From an uncultured Clostridia bacterium (lineage in GTDB: Bacteria > Bacillota > Clostridia > TANB77 > CAG-508), in assembly GCA_934149005.1 (NCBI GenBank), contig CAKPDN010000007.1, positions 10,404 through 74,403 on the forward strand: 64,000 nucleotides of DNA, written 5' to 3'. Of this stretch, positions 17,214 through 26,466 are shown in pieces. The position numbers and the translations under genes are program-made. The notes under the pieces are model-generated. The model saw only the letters and a program-made list of their open reading frames with translations. It was not told the DNA's origin and did no database searches. Position 1 is the stretch's first letter. Each line of letters opens with the position of its first letter.

Positions 17214-17830
17214 AATCAATTATGAATAAAAACGGAACTGAGGATAGTAGCAATAACAAGAAAAAAATAGAAAATATGGTATTTTTAGTAATAATATTAA
17301 TTATTACTATAGTTATAATAAATTACATATGGAGTGGAAATAAAAATTCTAATAAAACAATAACAAATTCAGCAGGAAAACAGTTGGCAACAACAAAAAA
17401 TAACAATATGCAAGACCAAGAATCAGACATAGTAAACAATAACAATAATTTAGAACAAAAATTAGAATCAATACTCAGTAATATAAATGGAGTAGGAAAA
17501 GTAAAAGTCTTTATTAATTATTCTGAATCAAATGAAATGGTTGCAATGTACAATGAAAATTCAAAGACAAGTGTGACAGAAGAGACAGATACTTCGGGAG
17601 GAACAAGGAAAGTAGAAGCAACAGATTCACAAAAGGAAATTGTGTATCAGGAAAATAATGGAGAAAAAACGCCTATTATTCAAAAAACAGTTGAACCTAA
17701 AATAGAAGGAGCTATTATTACAGCAGTAGGTGCTGCAAATATTAGTGTGAAAACTAATATAATTCAAGCTGTAGAAGCGGCAACTGGACTTGCAACACAT
17801 AAAATACAAGTTTTTGAAATGTCCCAATAG
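17195..17830 (+). CDS. spoIIIAG: Stage III sporulation protein AG
   Basis: Forms the large ring of the feeding-tube channel across the intermembrane space. 211 residues: one membrane helix (MVFLVIILIITIVIINYIW, about 29-47), a linker of N and Q, then the ring-building domain with LESILSNINGVGKVKVFINY and the C-terminal AANISVKTNIIQAVEAATGL. The last three residues and stop (M-S-Q-TAG) lie in a family A repeat, exactly as in der. spoIIIAH begins 66 bases later. Confidence 0.94.
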   Translation: MFKDKLKSIMNKNGTEDSSNNKKKIENMVFLVIILIITIVIINYIWSGNKNSNKTITNSAGKQLATTKNNNMQDQESDIVNNNNNLEQKLESILSNINGVGKVKVFINYSESNEMVAMYNENSKTSVTEETDTSGGTRKVEATDSQKEIVYQENNGEKTPIIQKTVEPKIEGAIITAVGAANISVKTNIIQAVEAATGLATHKIQVFEMSQ

Positions 17831-17870
17831 GGACGGTTCTTTTGGGACATTTTTGTCCCATTAGGGACAG
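17820..17870. repeat. Dispersed GGGACGG repeat (family A), at spoIIIAG 3' end
   Basis: Differs from the der copy at only two or three positions over 51 bases. It forms the hairpins TGTCCCAA...TTGGGACA and TGTCCC-ATTA-GGGACA and provides the spoIIIAG stop codon. Confidence 0.85.
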
Positions 17871-17896
17871 AGGTTTTAAAGAAAGGAGTTTTTTAA

Positions 17897-18541
17897 ATGA
17901 AATTGTTTAAGAGAAATCAAGTTATAATTTATGTAATTGCCTTAATGTTAGTTGTAGCAGGGTATTTAAATTATACAACTACGAATGATTTGAATTCAGT
18001 AATTCAGACAAGTAGTGGGGAAGAGGAATTAGTACAAATGGCTAATATTGGAGATGCCCAATTAGTTAGTAGTAATGTATATGTAGAGGAAAATAATAAT
18101 GAAAACAATTCAATGGTTTTAAATAGTGGAACAATAAATAATAATGTGAATGATAATAATACTATAGCTGCAAATAGTAATGTTACGAGAGAGGATAAAG
18201 ATTATTTTTCGACTTCTAAACTAGAAAGAGATACTATGTATTCTCAAATGCTAGAAACTTATGAAAAAATTTTAAATAGTAGTAATTCTTTAGAAACTCA
18301 AAAACAGTCTGCTTCAGAAGAAATAACAAAAATTAATAATGTAAAAAATAGTATTATGATTTGTGAAAATTTGATAAAAACAAAAGGTTTTGATGATTTG
18401 GTGATTTTTGTTAATGGAGAGAGTGTTAGTGTTATTGTTGAAGATGAGCAATTAAGTCCAGAAGAGGTAGCTCAAATTCAAAATATTATTTCAAGGGAAA
18501 TGAAAACAAAAATTGAAAATATACATATTTCAAATAAATAA
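17897..18541 (+). CDS. spoIIIAH: Stage III sporulation protein AH
   Basis: Mother-cell partner of forespore SpoIIQ; the two interact across the intermembrane space. 214 residues with one membrane helix (VIIYVIALMLVVAGYLNY, about 9-26), a long N/E/S-rich linker, and the C-terminal ring-building domain ending LSPEEVAQIQNIISREMK. Ribosome-binding site AAAGGAG at 17881-17887. Last gene of the operon; a terminator follows. Confidence 0.94.
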   Translation: MKLFKRNQVIIYVIALMLVVAGYLNYTTTNDLNSVIQTSSGEEELVQMANIGDAQLVSSNVYVEENNNENNSMVLNSGTINNNVNDNNTIAANSNVTREDKDYFSTSKLERDTMYSQMLETYEKILNSSNSLETQKQSASEEITKINNVKNSIMICENLIKTKGFDDLVIFVNGESVSVIVEDEQLSPEEVAQIQNIISREMKTKIENIHISNK

Positions 18542-18561
18542 TTATTGTGATTTATTCACTT

Positions 18562-18597
18562 AAGCACAACTTTTTAAAAAAGTATTGTGCTTTTTTT
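18562..18597 (+). terminator. Terminator of the spoIIIA operon
   Basis: AAGCACAA at 18562-18569 pairs with TTGTGCTT, with additional TTTTT/AAAAA pairing inside and a T-run at 18591-18597. Confidence 0.85.
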
Positions 18598-18636
18598 ATT
18601 TTAAATATATAATAAGTATACTGAAGGAGGAAAAAA

Positions 18637-19638
18637 ATGAATTTTATAGAAAAAATTAAAAATCAAGCAAAAAAAGAAATAAAAACAATAGTATTACCAG
18701 AAGCAACAGATATAAGGACACTAAAAGCAACAGAAACAGTACTAAAAGAAAAATATGCTGATATAATTTTAATAGGCAATAAAGAAGAAATAATGCAAAT
18801 TGCAAAAAATAATAATGTAAACATAAATGGGGCAAAAATAGAAGACCCCAAAATATCGAAAAATTATGATAAATATGCTAATTTATTATATGAGTTAAGG
18901 AAATATAAGGGAATGACAATAGAAGAAGCAAAAGAATTAGCTATAGACCCAGTATATTTTGGAATGCTTATGGTCAAAGATGAAGAAACAAAAGCAGATG
19001 GATTAGTTTCAGGAGCAATACACTCAACGGCTGATACTTTAAGACCAGCATTGCAGATACTAAAAACAGCACCAGACACAAAATTAGTTTCAGCATTTTT
19101 TGTTATGGTAGTACCAGATTGCGAATATGGAGCAAATGGAACATTTATATTTGGAGATTCAGGATTAAATGCAAATCCAAATCCAGATGAATTATCAGAA
19201 ATAGCAATATCATCAAGTAAAAGCTTTGAACAATTGGTAGGGGAAGAACCAAAAGTAGCAATGCTTTCTTATTCAACATATGGAAGTGCAAAATCAGAAT
19301 TAACAGAAAAAGTAATAGAAGCAACAAAAATATTAAAAGAAAAAGCACCAAAACTAAAAGCGGATGGAGAATTACAATTGGATGCAGCAATTATACCAGA
19401 AATTGCAAAATCAAAAGCACCTGGAAGTGAAATTGCTGGAAATGCTAATATATTAATATTTCCAGATTTAGATGCTGGAAATATAGGATATAAATTAGTA
19501 CAGAGATTAGCAAAAGCGGAAGCTTATGGACCATTATGTCAAGGAATTGCTAAACCTGTAAATGACTTATCAAGAGGCTGTAGTTATCAAGATATAGCTG
19601 GAGTTATCGCAATTACAGCAGTACAAGCACAAAAATAA
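18637..19638 (+). CDS. pta: Phosphate acetyltransferase
   Basis: Interconverts acetyl-CoA and acetyl phosphate. 333 residues, the length of the short Pta class. Motifs include IVLPEATDIRTLKAT near 18, ADGLVSGAIHSTADT near 120, and the C-terminal KPVNDLSRGCSYQDI near 305-319. Ribosome-binding site AAGGAGG at 18624-18630. Followed after 14 bases by ackA, forming the classical acetate/ATP module. Confidence 0.96.
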   Translation: MNFIEKIKNQAKKEIKTIVLPEATDIRTLKATETVLKEKYADIILIGNKEEIMQIAKNNNVNINGAKIEDPKISKNYDKYANLLYELRKYKGMTIEEAKELAIDPVYFGMLMVKDEETKADGLVSGAIHSTADTLRPALQILKTAPDTKLVSAFFVMVVPDCEYGANGTFIFGDSGLNANPNPDELSEIAISSSKSFEQLVGEEPKVAMLSYSTYGSAKSELTEKVIEATKILKEKAPKLKADGELQLDAAIIPEIAKSKAPGSEIAGNANILIFPDLDAGNIGYKLVQRLAKAEAYGPLCQGIAKPVNDLSRGCSYQDIAGVIAITAVQAQK

Positions 19639-19652
19639 AAGGAGGATTTGAT

Positions 19653-20846
19653 ATGAAGATTTTAGTATTAAACTCAGGAAGTTCATCATTAAAATATCAA
19701 GTAATTGATATGGATACAGAAGAAATGCTAGTAAAAGGATATTTTGAGAGGATAGGACAACAAAACTCGTTTTTAACGCATAAAGTATATGGGGAAAAAC
19801 ATAAATTTGAAAAACATGTAGAAAATCATGAACAAGCATTAAATTTTATTTTTACAAGATTAACTAATGACCATTATGGAGTAATAAAAAGCCTAGATGA
19901 GTTAGGAGGAATTGGACATAGAGTTGTTCAAGGAGGAGAAAAATATTCTGAACCAGTATTAATTACAGATGAAGTTATAAAAGAAATACGAAAAGCAAGT
20001 GATTTAGCACCATTACATAATCCAGCAGCAATTTTAGGAATAGAAGCATGTAGAAAAATAGCTCCACACATACCAATGGTAGCAGTATTTGACACAGCAT
20101 TTCATCAAACTATGCCTAAATCAAGATATATATATCCAATACCATATGAATATTATAAAAAGTATGGAATAAGAAAATACGGAGCACATGGAACTTCACA
20201 TCAATATGTTGCATATAGAGTCGCAGAAATAATGAGAGAAGATATAAAAGATTTAAAAATAGTTAATTGTCATTTAGGACAAGGAGCAAGTGTGTGTGCA
20301 ATACAAAATGGTGAATCAGTAGAAACAAGCATGGGATTAACACCATTAGGCGGAGTACCAATGGGAACAAGAAGTGGAGATTTAGACCCATCAGTAGTTA
20401 CATATATAATGAAAAAAGAAAATTTGACACCTGTACAAATGGAAGATGTTTTAAACAAAAAATCAGGGGTATATGGAGCATCAAGAGGAGTATCAGTGGA
20501 CTTTAGAGATATAGAAAATGAAGCTTTAGCAGGTGGAACTCATGCTCAATTAGCTTTAGATATATATCATTATGATGTAGCAGCATATGTGGCGAAATGT
20601 GCAGTAGCTATGGGAGGAATAGATGTACTTACATTTACAGCAGGAGTTGGAGAAAAAGGACCTCTTTCAAGAAAGGCAATTTGTGAGCAACTTGGATTTT
20701 TGGGAGTTAGAATAGATGATGAAAAAAATCAAATAAGAGGAGAAGAGGTTGAAATATCAACAATAGACTCAAATGTAAAAGTATTTGTAATTCCAACAAA
20801 TGAAGAATTAATGATAGCAAGGGAAACAAAAAATTTAGTCAAATAA
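19653..20846 (+). CDS. ackA: Acetate kinase paralogue 1 (diverged active site)
   Basis: ASKHA-fold kinase acting after Pta. 397 residues with MKILVLNSGSSSLKYQ, APLHNPAAI, VFDTAFHQTMP, MGTRSGDLDPSV and IPTNEELMIA. Compared with the family and with its neighbour, several consensus positions differ. YGFHGTSH is YGAHGTSH (the Phe lines the acetate pocket in characterised enzymes), HRVVHGG is HRVVQGG, and TGGIGEN is TAGVGEK. HLGNG is HLGQG in both copies. Substrate preference may therefore differ from acetate. Ribosome-binding site AAGGAGG at 19639-19645, directly after pta. Confidence 0.93.
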   Translation: MKILVLNSGSSSLKYQVIDMDTEEMLVKGYFERIGQQNSFLTHKVYGEKHKFEKHVENHEQALNFIFTRLTNDHYGVIKSLDELGGIGHRVVQGGEKYSEPVLITDEVIKEIRKASDLAPLHNPAAILGIEACRKIAPHIPMVAVFDTAFHQTMPKSRYIYPIPYEYYKKYGIRKYGAHGTSHQYVAYRVAEIMREDIKDLKIVNCHLGQGASVCAIQNGESVETSMGLTPLGGVPMGTRSGDLDPSVVTYIMKKENLTPVQMEDVLNKKSGVYGASRGVSVDFRDIENEALAGGTHAQLALDIYHYDVAAYVAKCAVAMGGIDVLTFTAGVGEKGPLSRKAICEQLGFLGVRIDDEKNQIRGEEVEISTIDSNVKVFVIPTNEELMIARETKNLVK

Positions 20847-20848
20847 AT

Positions 20849-20954
20849 GAGGGATTACGGGGCCACCACACAAAATCCCTCTTAAGGAAAAACATAAATA
20901 TATAATATATAAATAAGATAAGAGGGATTTTGTGTGGTGGCCCCGTAATCCCTC
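20849..20954. repeat. Perfect inverted repeat (family C) between the ackA genes
   Basis: Arms 20849-20883 and 20920-20954 are perfect 35-bp reverse complements around a 36-bp AT-rich loop. Each arm is itself a hairpin (GAGGGATT...AATCCCTC enclosing GGGGCCACCACAC). A single-arm relative is at 51841-51874. It starts two bases after the ackA stop. Confidence 0.9.
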
Positions 20955-20973
20955 TTTAGAAGGAGAATTGAGA

Positions 20974-22164
20974 ATGAAAATATTAGTATTAAATTGTGGT
21001 AGTTCATCACTAAAATATCAATTAATAAACATGGAAACAGAAGAAGTTATGGCTTCTGGAAAATATGAAAGAATAGGAGAAAAAGAAGCATTTATAACAC
21101 ATAAAGTAAATGGACAAAAAATAGAAATCAAAAATCCAGCATTTAATCATTCAGAAGCAATTGATTTCACTTTGAAACAATTAACAAATCCAGAATATAA
21201 AGTAATAGATAGCTTGGATGAAATAAATGCAATTGGACATAGATTGGTTCATGGAGGAGAGAAAATATCTGAATCTGTTGTAATAGATGACAAGGTTGAA
21301 GAAGTCTTAAAGGAATATACAGATTTAGCACCATTACATAATCCAGCATGTATATTAGGAATTGAAGCGTGCAAAGAAGTTATGCCAGGAAAACCAATGG
21401 TAGGAGTATTTGATACAGCATTTCATCAAACAATGCCAAAAGATAAATTTATTTACCCAATACCATATGAATATTACAAAAAATATGGAGTAAGAAAATA
21501 TGGATTTCATGGAACATCACATATGTTTGTTTCACAAAGACTTGCAGAAATTGAAAATATAAATTTAGAAGGAACAAAAATTGTAACATGTCATTTAGGA
21601 CAAGGTGCAAGTATATGTGCAATAAAAGATGGTAAATCAATTGATACAAGTATGGGATTAACACCACTTGGTGGACTCCCAATGGTTACAAGAAGTGGAG
21701 ATTTAGACCCATCAGTTGTAACATATATAATGAAAAAAGAGAATGTAACACCTGTACAAATGGAAGATTTATTAAATAAAAAATCAGGATTATCAGCAAT
21801 GTCAAACTTAGAACCGGATTTTAGAGTAATTGAAAATAAAGCAAATGATGGTGATGAAGATGCAAAATTGGCTGTTGAGAATTTTAATTATTCAATTGCA
21901 AGTTATGTTGCAAAATATGCAGTTGCAATGAATGGTGTTGATTATATTATATTTACAGGTGGAATTGGTGAAAATCAAATTAATATACGTAAAGGCATTT
22001 GCCAAAAACTTGAATTTATGGGTGTGAAATTAGATGCAGATGAAAATAATATGAGAGGCGAAGAAAAGGTTATTTCTAAACCTGATTCAAGAGTTAAAGT
22101 TTATGTTATTCCTACAAATGAGGAATTAATGATAGCTAAAGAGACACTAAGACTTATTAAATAA
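20974..22164 (+). CDS. ackA: Acetate kinase paralogue 2 (canonical)
   Basis: 396 residues from ATG 20974, with AGAAGGAG at 20957-20964 upstream. An earlier ATG (20932) lies inside the inverted repeat and is unlikely. Carries the canonical MKILVLNCGSSSLKYQ, HRLVHGGE, APLHNPACILG, YGFHGTSH and FTGGIGENQI. It departs from consensus in PMVTRSGD (usually MGTRSGD) and HLGQG. Produces acetate and ATP from acetyl phosphate. Tandem duplication with 19653-20846; this copy keeps more of the consensus active site. Confidence 0.95.
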   Translation: MKILVLNCGSSSLKYQLINMETEEVMASGKYERIGEKEAFITHKVNGQKIEIKNPAFNHSEAIDFTLKQLTNPEYKVIDSLDEINAIGHRLVHGGEKISESVVIDDKVEEVLKEYTDLAPLHNPACILGIEACKEVMPGKPMVGVFDTAFHQTMPKDKFIYPIPYEYYKKYGVRKYGFHGTSHMFVSQRLAEIENINLEGTKIVTCHLGQGASICAIKDGKSIDTSMGLTPLGGLPMVTRSGDLDPSVVTYIMKKENVTPVQMEDLLNKKSGLSAMSNLEPDFRVIENKANDGDEDAKLAVENFNYSIASYVAKYAVAMNGVDYIIFTGGIGENQINIRKGICQKLEFMGVKLDADENNMRGEEKVISKPDSRVKVYVIPTNEELMIAKETLRLIK

Positions 22165-22209
22165 AATATAAATTAAATTATGAAAAAATATTTGTAAAGG
22201 ATATTTTTA

Positions 22210-22237
22210 TTGACAAAAAAACAAGAAAATGTACAAT
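22210..22237 (+). promoter_or_regulatory. Promoter at the start of the polysaccharide locus
   Basis: TTGACA at 22210-22215 and TACAAT at 22232-22237 with a 16-base spacer, about 50 bases before the first glycosyltransferase. Confidence 0.65.
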
Positions 22238-22289
22238 TAAAAAGAAAAAATAAATTGAGTCAAAAAATATTGACTAGAAAGAAGAAAAA

Positions 22290-23288
22290 GTGGAAAATAA
22301 AGTAGATATTTTATTAACAACATATAATACAAAAATAGAATATTTAAAAATACAAATAGATAGCATATTAAAACAGACATATAAAAATTTTACATTAATC
22401 ATATCAGATGATTGTTCTCCGAATGAAAATGTAAGAGAAATCTTAAAAGAATATGAACAAAAAGACAATAGAATAAAATTATATTTTCAAGAGAAAAATT
22501 TAGGATATACTAAAAACTTTGAATTTGTATTAACAAAATCTGAGGCGGATTATATTGCATTTAGTGATCATGATGATATTTGGTATCCAAATAAAATAGA
22601 AGAAAGTATAAAATTTTTAAAAGAAAAAAATGTAGACTTGGTGTATTGCGATGCTAAACAAATCAATGCAAAAGGTGAGGTACTTCATGAGAGTTACTTA
22701 AGATATAAAAATATGCCAATAATTAATGAAAAATATCATAAAGATATATTACCATTTTCAAGACATATAGCAATTGGATGTAGTCAAGTATTCACAAAAA
22801 AAGTTAAAGAATTAATGTTACCATATACAGATAATACAATTGCACATGACTGGCATTCACTATATATTGCAAATAATCTAAAAGGAATTTATTGTATAGA
22901 CAAGCCTTTATTTGAATATAGACTTCATGGAAACAATGCTTTTGGCGGTAGAAGCTTTAAACAAAATGTAGAAATATGGAAAAGAGAGAATGGAAATAAA
23001 TACGAATCATATTTAAAATATAGATATCATGCAATAACAGAAACATATCTAGCAGGAGTATTAATGTGCAAAGGCTATAGTAATAAAATAATAAATAATA
23101 AATTACAAAAACAAGAAGATCAGATTATAAAGTATTTTGAACAAGCACAAAAAAATAAAATCATTTATTTTCCTATACATAAGTATTTCAAATATTTATA
23201 TTTTAAAGGAATTGGAAAAAGAGCAATAAAAGAAATTATGATTTTACATTTTCCATTAATTAGCTACATTGTTTTTGCTATTTCATAG
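22290..23288 (+). CDS. Glycosyltransferase family 2
   Basis: 332 residues, GTG start at 22290. A GT-A fold sugar transferase using a nucleotide sugar: VDILLTTYNT at the N-terminus, ISDDCS near 43, and the metal-binding FSDHDDIW near 93. AHDWHSLYIA near 187 and YRLHGNNAFGG resemble rhamnosyltransferases of surface-polysaccharide clusters, so a rhamnosyl or similar transfer is an inference. The C-terminal hydrophobic stretch (LISYIVFAIS) may touch the membrane. It is closely similar to the GT2 proteins at 27770 and 33696. Confidence 0.88.
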   Translation: MENKVDILLTTYNTKIEYLKIQIDSILKQTYKNFTLIISDDCSPNENVREILKEYEQKDNRIKLYFQEKNLGYTKNFEFVLTKSEADYIAFSDHDDIWYPNKIEESIKFLKEKNVDLVYCDAKQINAKGEVLHESYLRYKNMPIINEKYHKDILPFSRHIAIGCSQVFTKKVKELMLPYTDNTIAHDWHSLYIANNLKGIYCIDKPLFEYRLHGNNAFGGRSFKQNVEIWKRENGNKYESYLKYRYHAITETYLAGVLMCKGYSNKIINNKLQKQEDQIIKYFEQAQKNKIIYFPIHKYFKYLYFKGIGKRAIKEIMILHFPLISYIVFAIS

Positions 23289-23328
23289 TTTTAAAAAGAT
23301 AATATATATTAATTAAGGGGGATAACCA

Positions 23329-25692
23329 ATGAATAAAATAAAAAACGAAAAAAACTTCAAAATCTTTTATATATTGACACTAATGTTAGCATTAATACTA
23401 GGTTGCATGGGAAATAAATATGGAGCAGATAAGCAGGAACAAAAAATAAGTGATGAAAAACAGATAAGTGTTATGTATAATACTCATATACAAAATATAG
23501 GATGGGAAAAAGATTTTTCTAAAATGGATGGTCAAACATCAGGAACAGAAGGAAAATCACTAAGAGTAGAAAGTATAAAAATAAAATTAGAAAATGCGGA
23601 AGGAATATCAATTAAATATCAAACACATATTCAAAATTTGGGTTGGCAAAACTGGAAAAAAGATGGAGAAATGTCAGGAACAGAAGGGAAGTCTCTAAGA
23701 CTAGAAGGTATAAAAATAGAATTAGAGAATACTGAGAAATATAGCGTTATGTATAGAACACATATACAAAATATAGGATGGCAAGATTGGAAAAGTGATG
23801 GAGAATTTGCAGGAACAGAGGGACAATCTTTAAGATTAGAGGCTATAGAAATAAAAATAGTGAAAAAGAAAACAAAATTTTTATTAAATATTGATACAGA
23901 TTTACAAAATACAACTTTTGATAAAAATGGAATCCATATAGAAGGATGGAAATTAGCAACAGAACCGAATACAAGATTAGAAGTATATATAGATAATAAA
24001 AAGATAGATGATAAGTATATAAAATATACATATAAATATGCACTAACATCAATAATAAAAGGATATGGAACAGCAAAAGATAATCCAATTCCAAACTTTG
24101 ATATAGATATACCTACATCAGATATAGCTACAGGAACTCATAAAATAGAAATTAGTTTTATAACTTCAGATAATGTAATTTTAGAAAAAATAACTCAAAA
24201 TATAAAAATTGACAAAAGTATAAAATCAATATTAAACATAGATACAACTTTACAAAATACTACTTTTGATTGTGAAAAAATCCATATAGAAGGATGGAAA
24301 TTAGCAACAGAGCCTAATACAAGACTAGAAGTATATATAGACAATCAAAAAATAGATGATAAGTACATTAAATATGCATATAAATATGCACTAACATCAA
24401 TAATAAAAGGATATGGAACAGCAAAAGATAATCCAACTCCAAATTTTGATATTGATATACCACTAAATATATTAGAAGATGGAAAACATAAAATAAAGAT
24501 CAAATTTTTAACTTCAGATAATACAGTATTAAAAGAAACAGAAAATGATATTATAACAGATAATAATTTTTTTAGAATGCATATAGAAACAATATTTGAT
24601 AGAACCTTTATAACTAATGAAGTTCATTCAATATCTGGATGGGTAATGACAAATAGCAAGCAACAAAATATAAAATTAATAATAGATGGACAATATCAAA
24701 AAAATGAATTTAAAAGAACAAAAAGACAAGATGTTCTAAACTATTTTAATAATGTATATTTGGAAGAAAATCCAACACCAGGATTTAGTACTGATATTGA
24801 TTTTTCAAAATTTTCAATAGGACAACATCAAATAATTGTAGGAATATTTGATGAAAATGACAAAAAAATAGGAGAAACAGTATTAAATATAACTATAAGA
24901 AAGAAAATAACATATGAAGAAGGAAACTATGGTAAAAGTGCATATGCAGAAATAGGAGATTCAAGAGGTTCAAATTTAAAATATTATAGATATGGTGATG
25001 GACCTAATGTATTTTTTGCAACATTTTCAGTTCATGGATTTGAAGATAACTGGGATAAAGATGGTGTAGAATTAACGTACATAGCAAATAAATTTTATGA
25101 AACTTTAAAAAATGATTATAAAGAGAATTACGATTTTGCAAATAAATGGACAATATATATTTTACCAACAGTAAATCCAGATGGACAAAAATATGGATAT
25201 ACAAATTATGGACCAGGAAGAACTACAATGTATAGTGAAGCACCAGGTAATAAAGGGATAGATTTAAATAGATGCTGGAAATATTCAGGATTTAATGCAA
25301 ATGCAAATTCAAGAAATTATGCTGGAACAGAACCATTTCAAGCATATGAAGCACAATATCTAAGAGATTTTTTACAAAATCATAAATCACAAAATGGCCA
25401 AACTATTTTAGTAGATTTACATGGCTGGTTGCAACAATTGATAGGAGATAGGCAAATTGGAATGTATTATGCAGTACAATTTCCAGAAAATAATGGATAT
25501 GCATTAGACAGATATGGAGATGGATACCTAATAAATTGGGCAAGAACAGCACTTGCAAGCAACGGAAGATTAGCAAGAACATCATTAATAGAGTTGCCAG
25601 ATGGTTCATATAACCATCAATCTGTTATAAACAGAAAATTTGCAGAAAGATATATACAAGCAACATTATCAATGTTACATGGAATTATATAG
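23329..25692 (+). CDS. Exported M14 peptidase with ChW and glycan-locus repeats
   Basis: 787 residues. The N-terminal hydrophobic segment ends LILGC, a possible lipobox. Three ChW repeats follow at about 45-180 (each with HIQNIGW and SGTEGKSLR), a cell-surface module known from clostridia. Two and a half ~115-residue modules come next (about 182-296, 297-411 and a weaker 412-525), each with IHIEGWKLATE, VYIDN and NPxPNFDIDIP. Residues ~530-787 are a zinc M14 carboxypeptidase domain: VHGFEDNW (His, Glu), DLNRCW (Asn-Arg) and VDLHGW (His). It probably trims wall peptides. The same module occurs in the lysozyme at 45536-47707. Confidence 0.85.
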   Translation: MNKIKNEKNFKIFYILTLMLALILGCMGNKYGADKQEQKISDEKQISVMYNTHIQNIGWEKDFSKMDGQTSGTEGKSLRVESIKIKLENAEGISIKYQTHIQNLGWQNWKKDGEMSGTEGKSLRLEGIKIELENTEKYSVMYRTHIQNIGWQDWKSDGEFAGTEGQSLRLEAIEIKIVKKKTKFLLNIDTDLQNTTFDKNGIHIEGWKLATEPNTRLEVYIDNKKIDDKYIKYTYKYALTSIIKGYGTAKDNPIPNFDIDIPTSDIATGTHKIEISFITSDNVILEKITQNIKIDKSIKSILNIDTTLQNTTFDCEKIHIEGWKLATEPNTRLEVYIDNQKIDDKYIKYAYKYALTSIIKGYGTAKDNPTPNFDIDIPLNILEDGKHKIKIKFLTSDNTVLKETENDIITDNNFFRMHIETIFDRTFITNEVHSISGWVMTNSKQQNIKLIIDGQYQKNEFKRTKRQDVLNYFNNVYLEENPTPGFSTDIDFSKFSIGQHQIIVGIFDENDKKIGETVLNITIRKKITYEEGNYGKSAYAEIGDSRGSNLKYYRYGDGPNVFFATFSVHGFEDNWDKDGVELTYIANKFYETLKNDYKENYDFANKWTIYILPTVNPDGQKYGYTNYGPGRTTMYSEAPGNKGIDLNRCWKYSGFNANANSRNYAGTEPFQAYEAQYLRDFLQNHKSQNGQTILVDLHGWLQQLIGDRQIGMYYAVQFPENNGYALDRYGDGYLINWARTALASNGRLARTSLIELPDGSYNHQSVINRKFAERYIQATLSMLHGII

Positions 25693-25710
25693 AAAGGAAT
25701 TTAAGGGAAC

Positions 25711-26415
25711 ATGAAAACAAAATTAAAACAAATTATAGTTATAATAATAATTGTATTAATTTTACTAGTGTTCTCAATTTTCTTAATTTATAAAAATAAA
25801 TCAGAAAAAAAAGAGAACAAAAATAGTATAGAAGAAAATCAAATTATTTCTGAATTAAAAAATGAAACAGGAATTACTGGAAATGAAGAAATATATGAAG
25901 TAATAAGCGAAGATAATAATACATCAACCTTAAGTGTGAAAGAAGATGTAAAATTTAAAGTTGCTTTAGCTGGAATGTTTAAGGGTGGAAAGCCGGAATT
26001 TGAAGAACTTGATAAAATAGTTGATAAAAATAACTTAATAAAAACAGGTATTTATATATCTGAAAATTCAAGAGAAAAATTTTTAAGCTTGGTACAAAAG
26101 TTTACACAAAATACGTATAAAATAAATGAAGATGGATATATTGAATATGAAAGTACTCAAGATGGAAATATAAATGACAAGAAATTAAAAGGTATTATGG
26201 ATTCAGATAGATTATTAATTATTAGTTTTTCAGATGTATGTTATACGATAGATGATGTAAGTGGAAATATAATTGATTATCCTTTTGAACTAATGGATCC
26301 TTATCAAATTACTCAGATCTATAAAAGTGGAAATAAATCTATTGCTTTTGTAACAACAAATTCAAAGAAAAAAATAAGTGATGAAGATATTTTTAATGAA
26401 TTATTAACATTATAA
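25711..26415 (+). CDS. Unknown membrane-anchored protein
   Basis: 234 residues: one N-terminal membrane helix (IIVIIIIVLILLVFSIFLIY, about 8-27), a charged linker, and an extracellular domain (about 85-234) with mixed strands and helices. No family recognised. It starts 18 bases after the M14 peptidase and is followed by a terminator, so the two exported proteins probably form one unit. Confidence 0.65.
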   Translation: MKTKLKQIIVIIIIVLILLVFSIFLIYKNKSEKKENKNSIEENQIISELKNETGITGNEEIYEVISEDNNTSTLSVKEDVKFKVALAGMFKGGKPEFEELDKIVDKNNLIKTGIYISENSREKFLSLVQKFTQNTYKINEDGYIEYESTQDGNINDKKLKGIMDSDRLLIISFSDVCYTIDDVSGNIIDYPFELMDPYQITQIYKSGNKSIAFVTTNSKKKISDEDIFNELLTL

Positions 26416-26429
26416 AAACTAATTTTTTT

Positions 26430-26451
26430 GAGCCAGAAAAGGCTCTTTTTT
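26430..26451 (+). terminator. Intrinsic terminator
   Basis: GAGCC (26430-26434), loop AGAAAA, GGCTC (26441-26445), then six T. Flanking T/A runs extend the stem. Confidence 0.85.
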
Positions 26452-26466
26452 GTTTCTGATTATTGG

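Noticed and set aside
20932..20973. Earlier start for the second acetate kinase (MWWPRNPS...)
   Set aside because: These codons lie inside the inverted-repeat arm; a ribosome-binding site and the family N-terminus support 20974.
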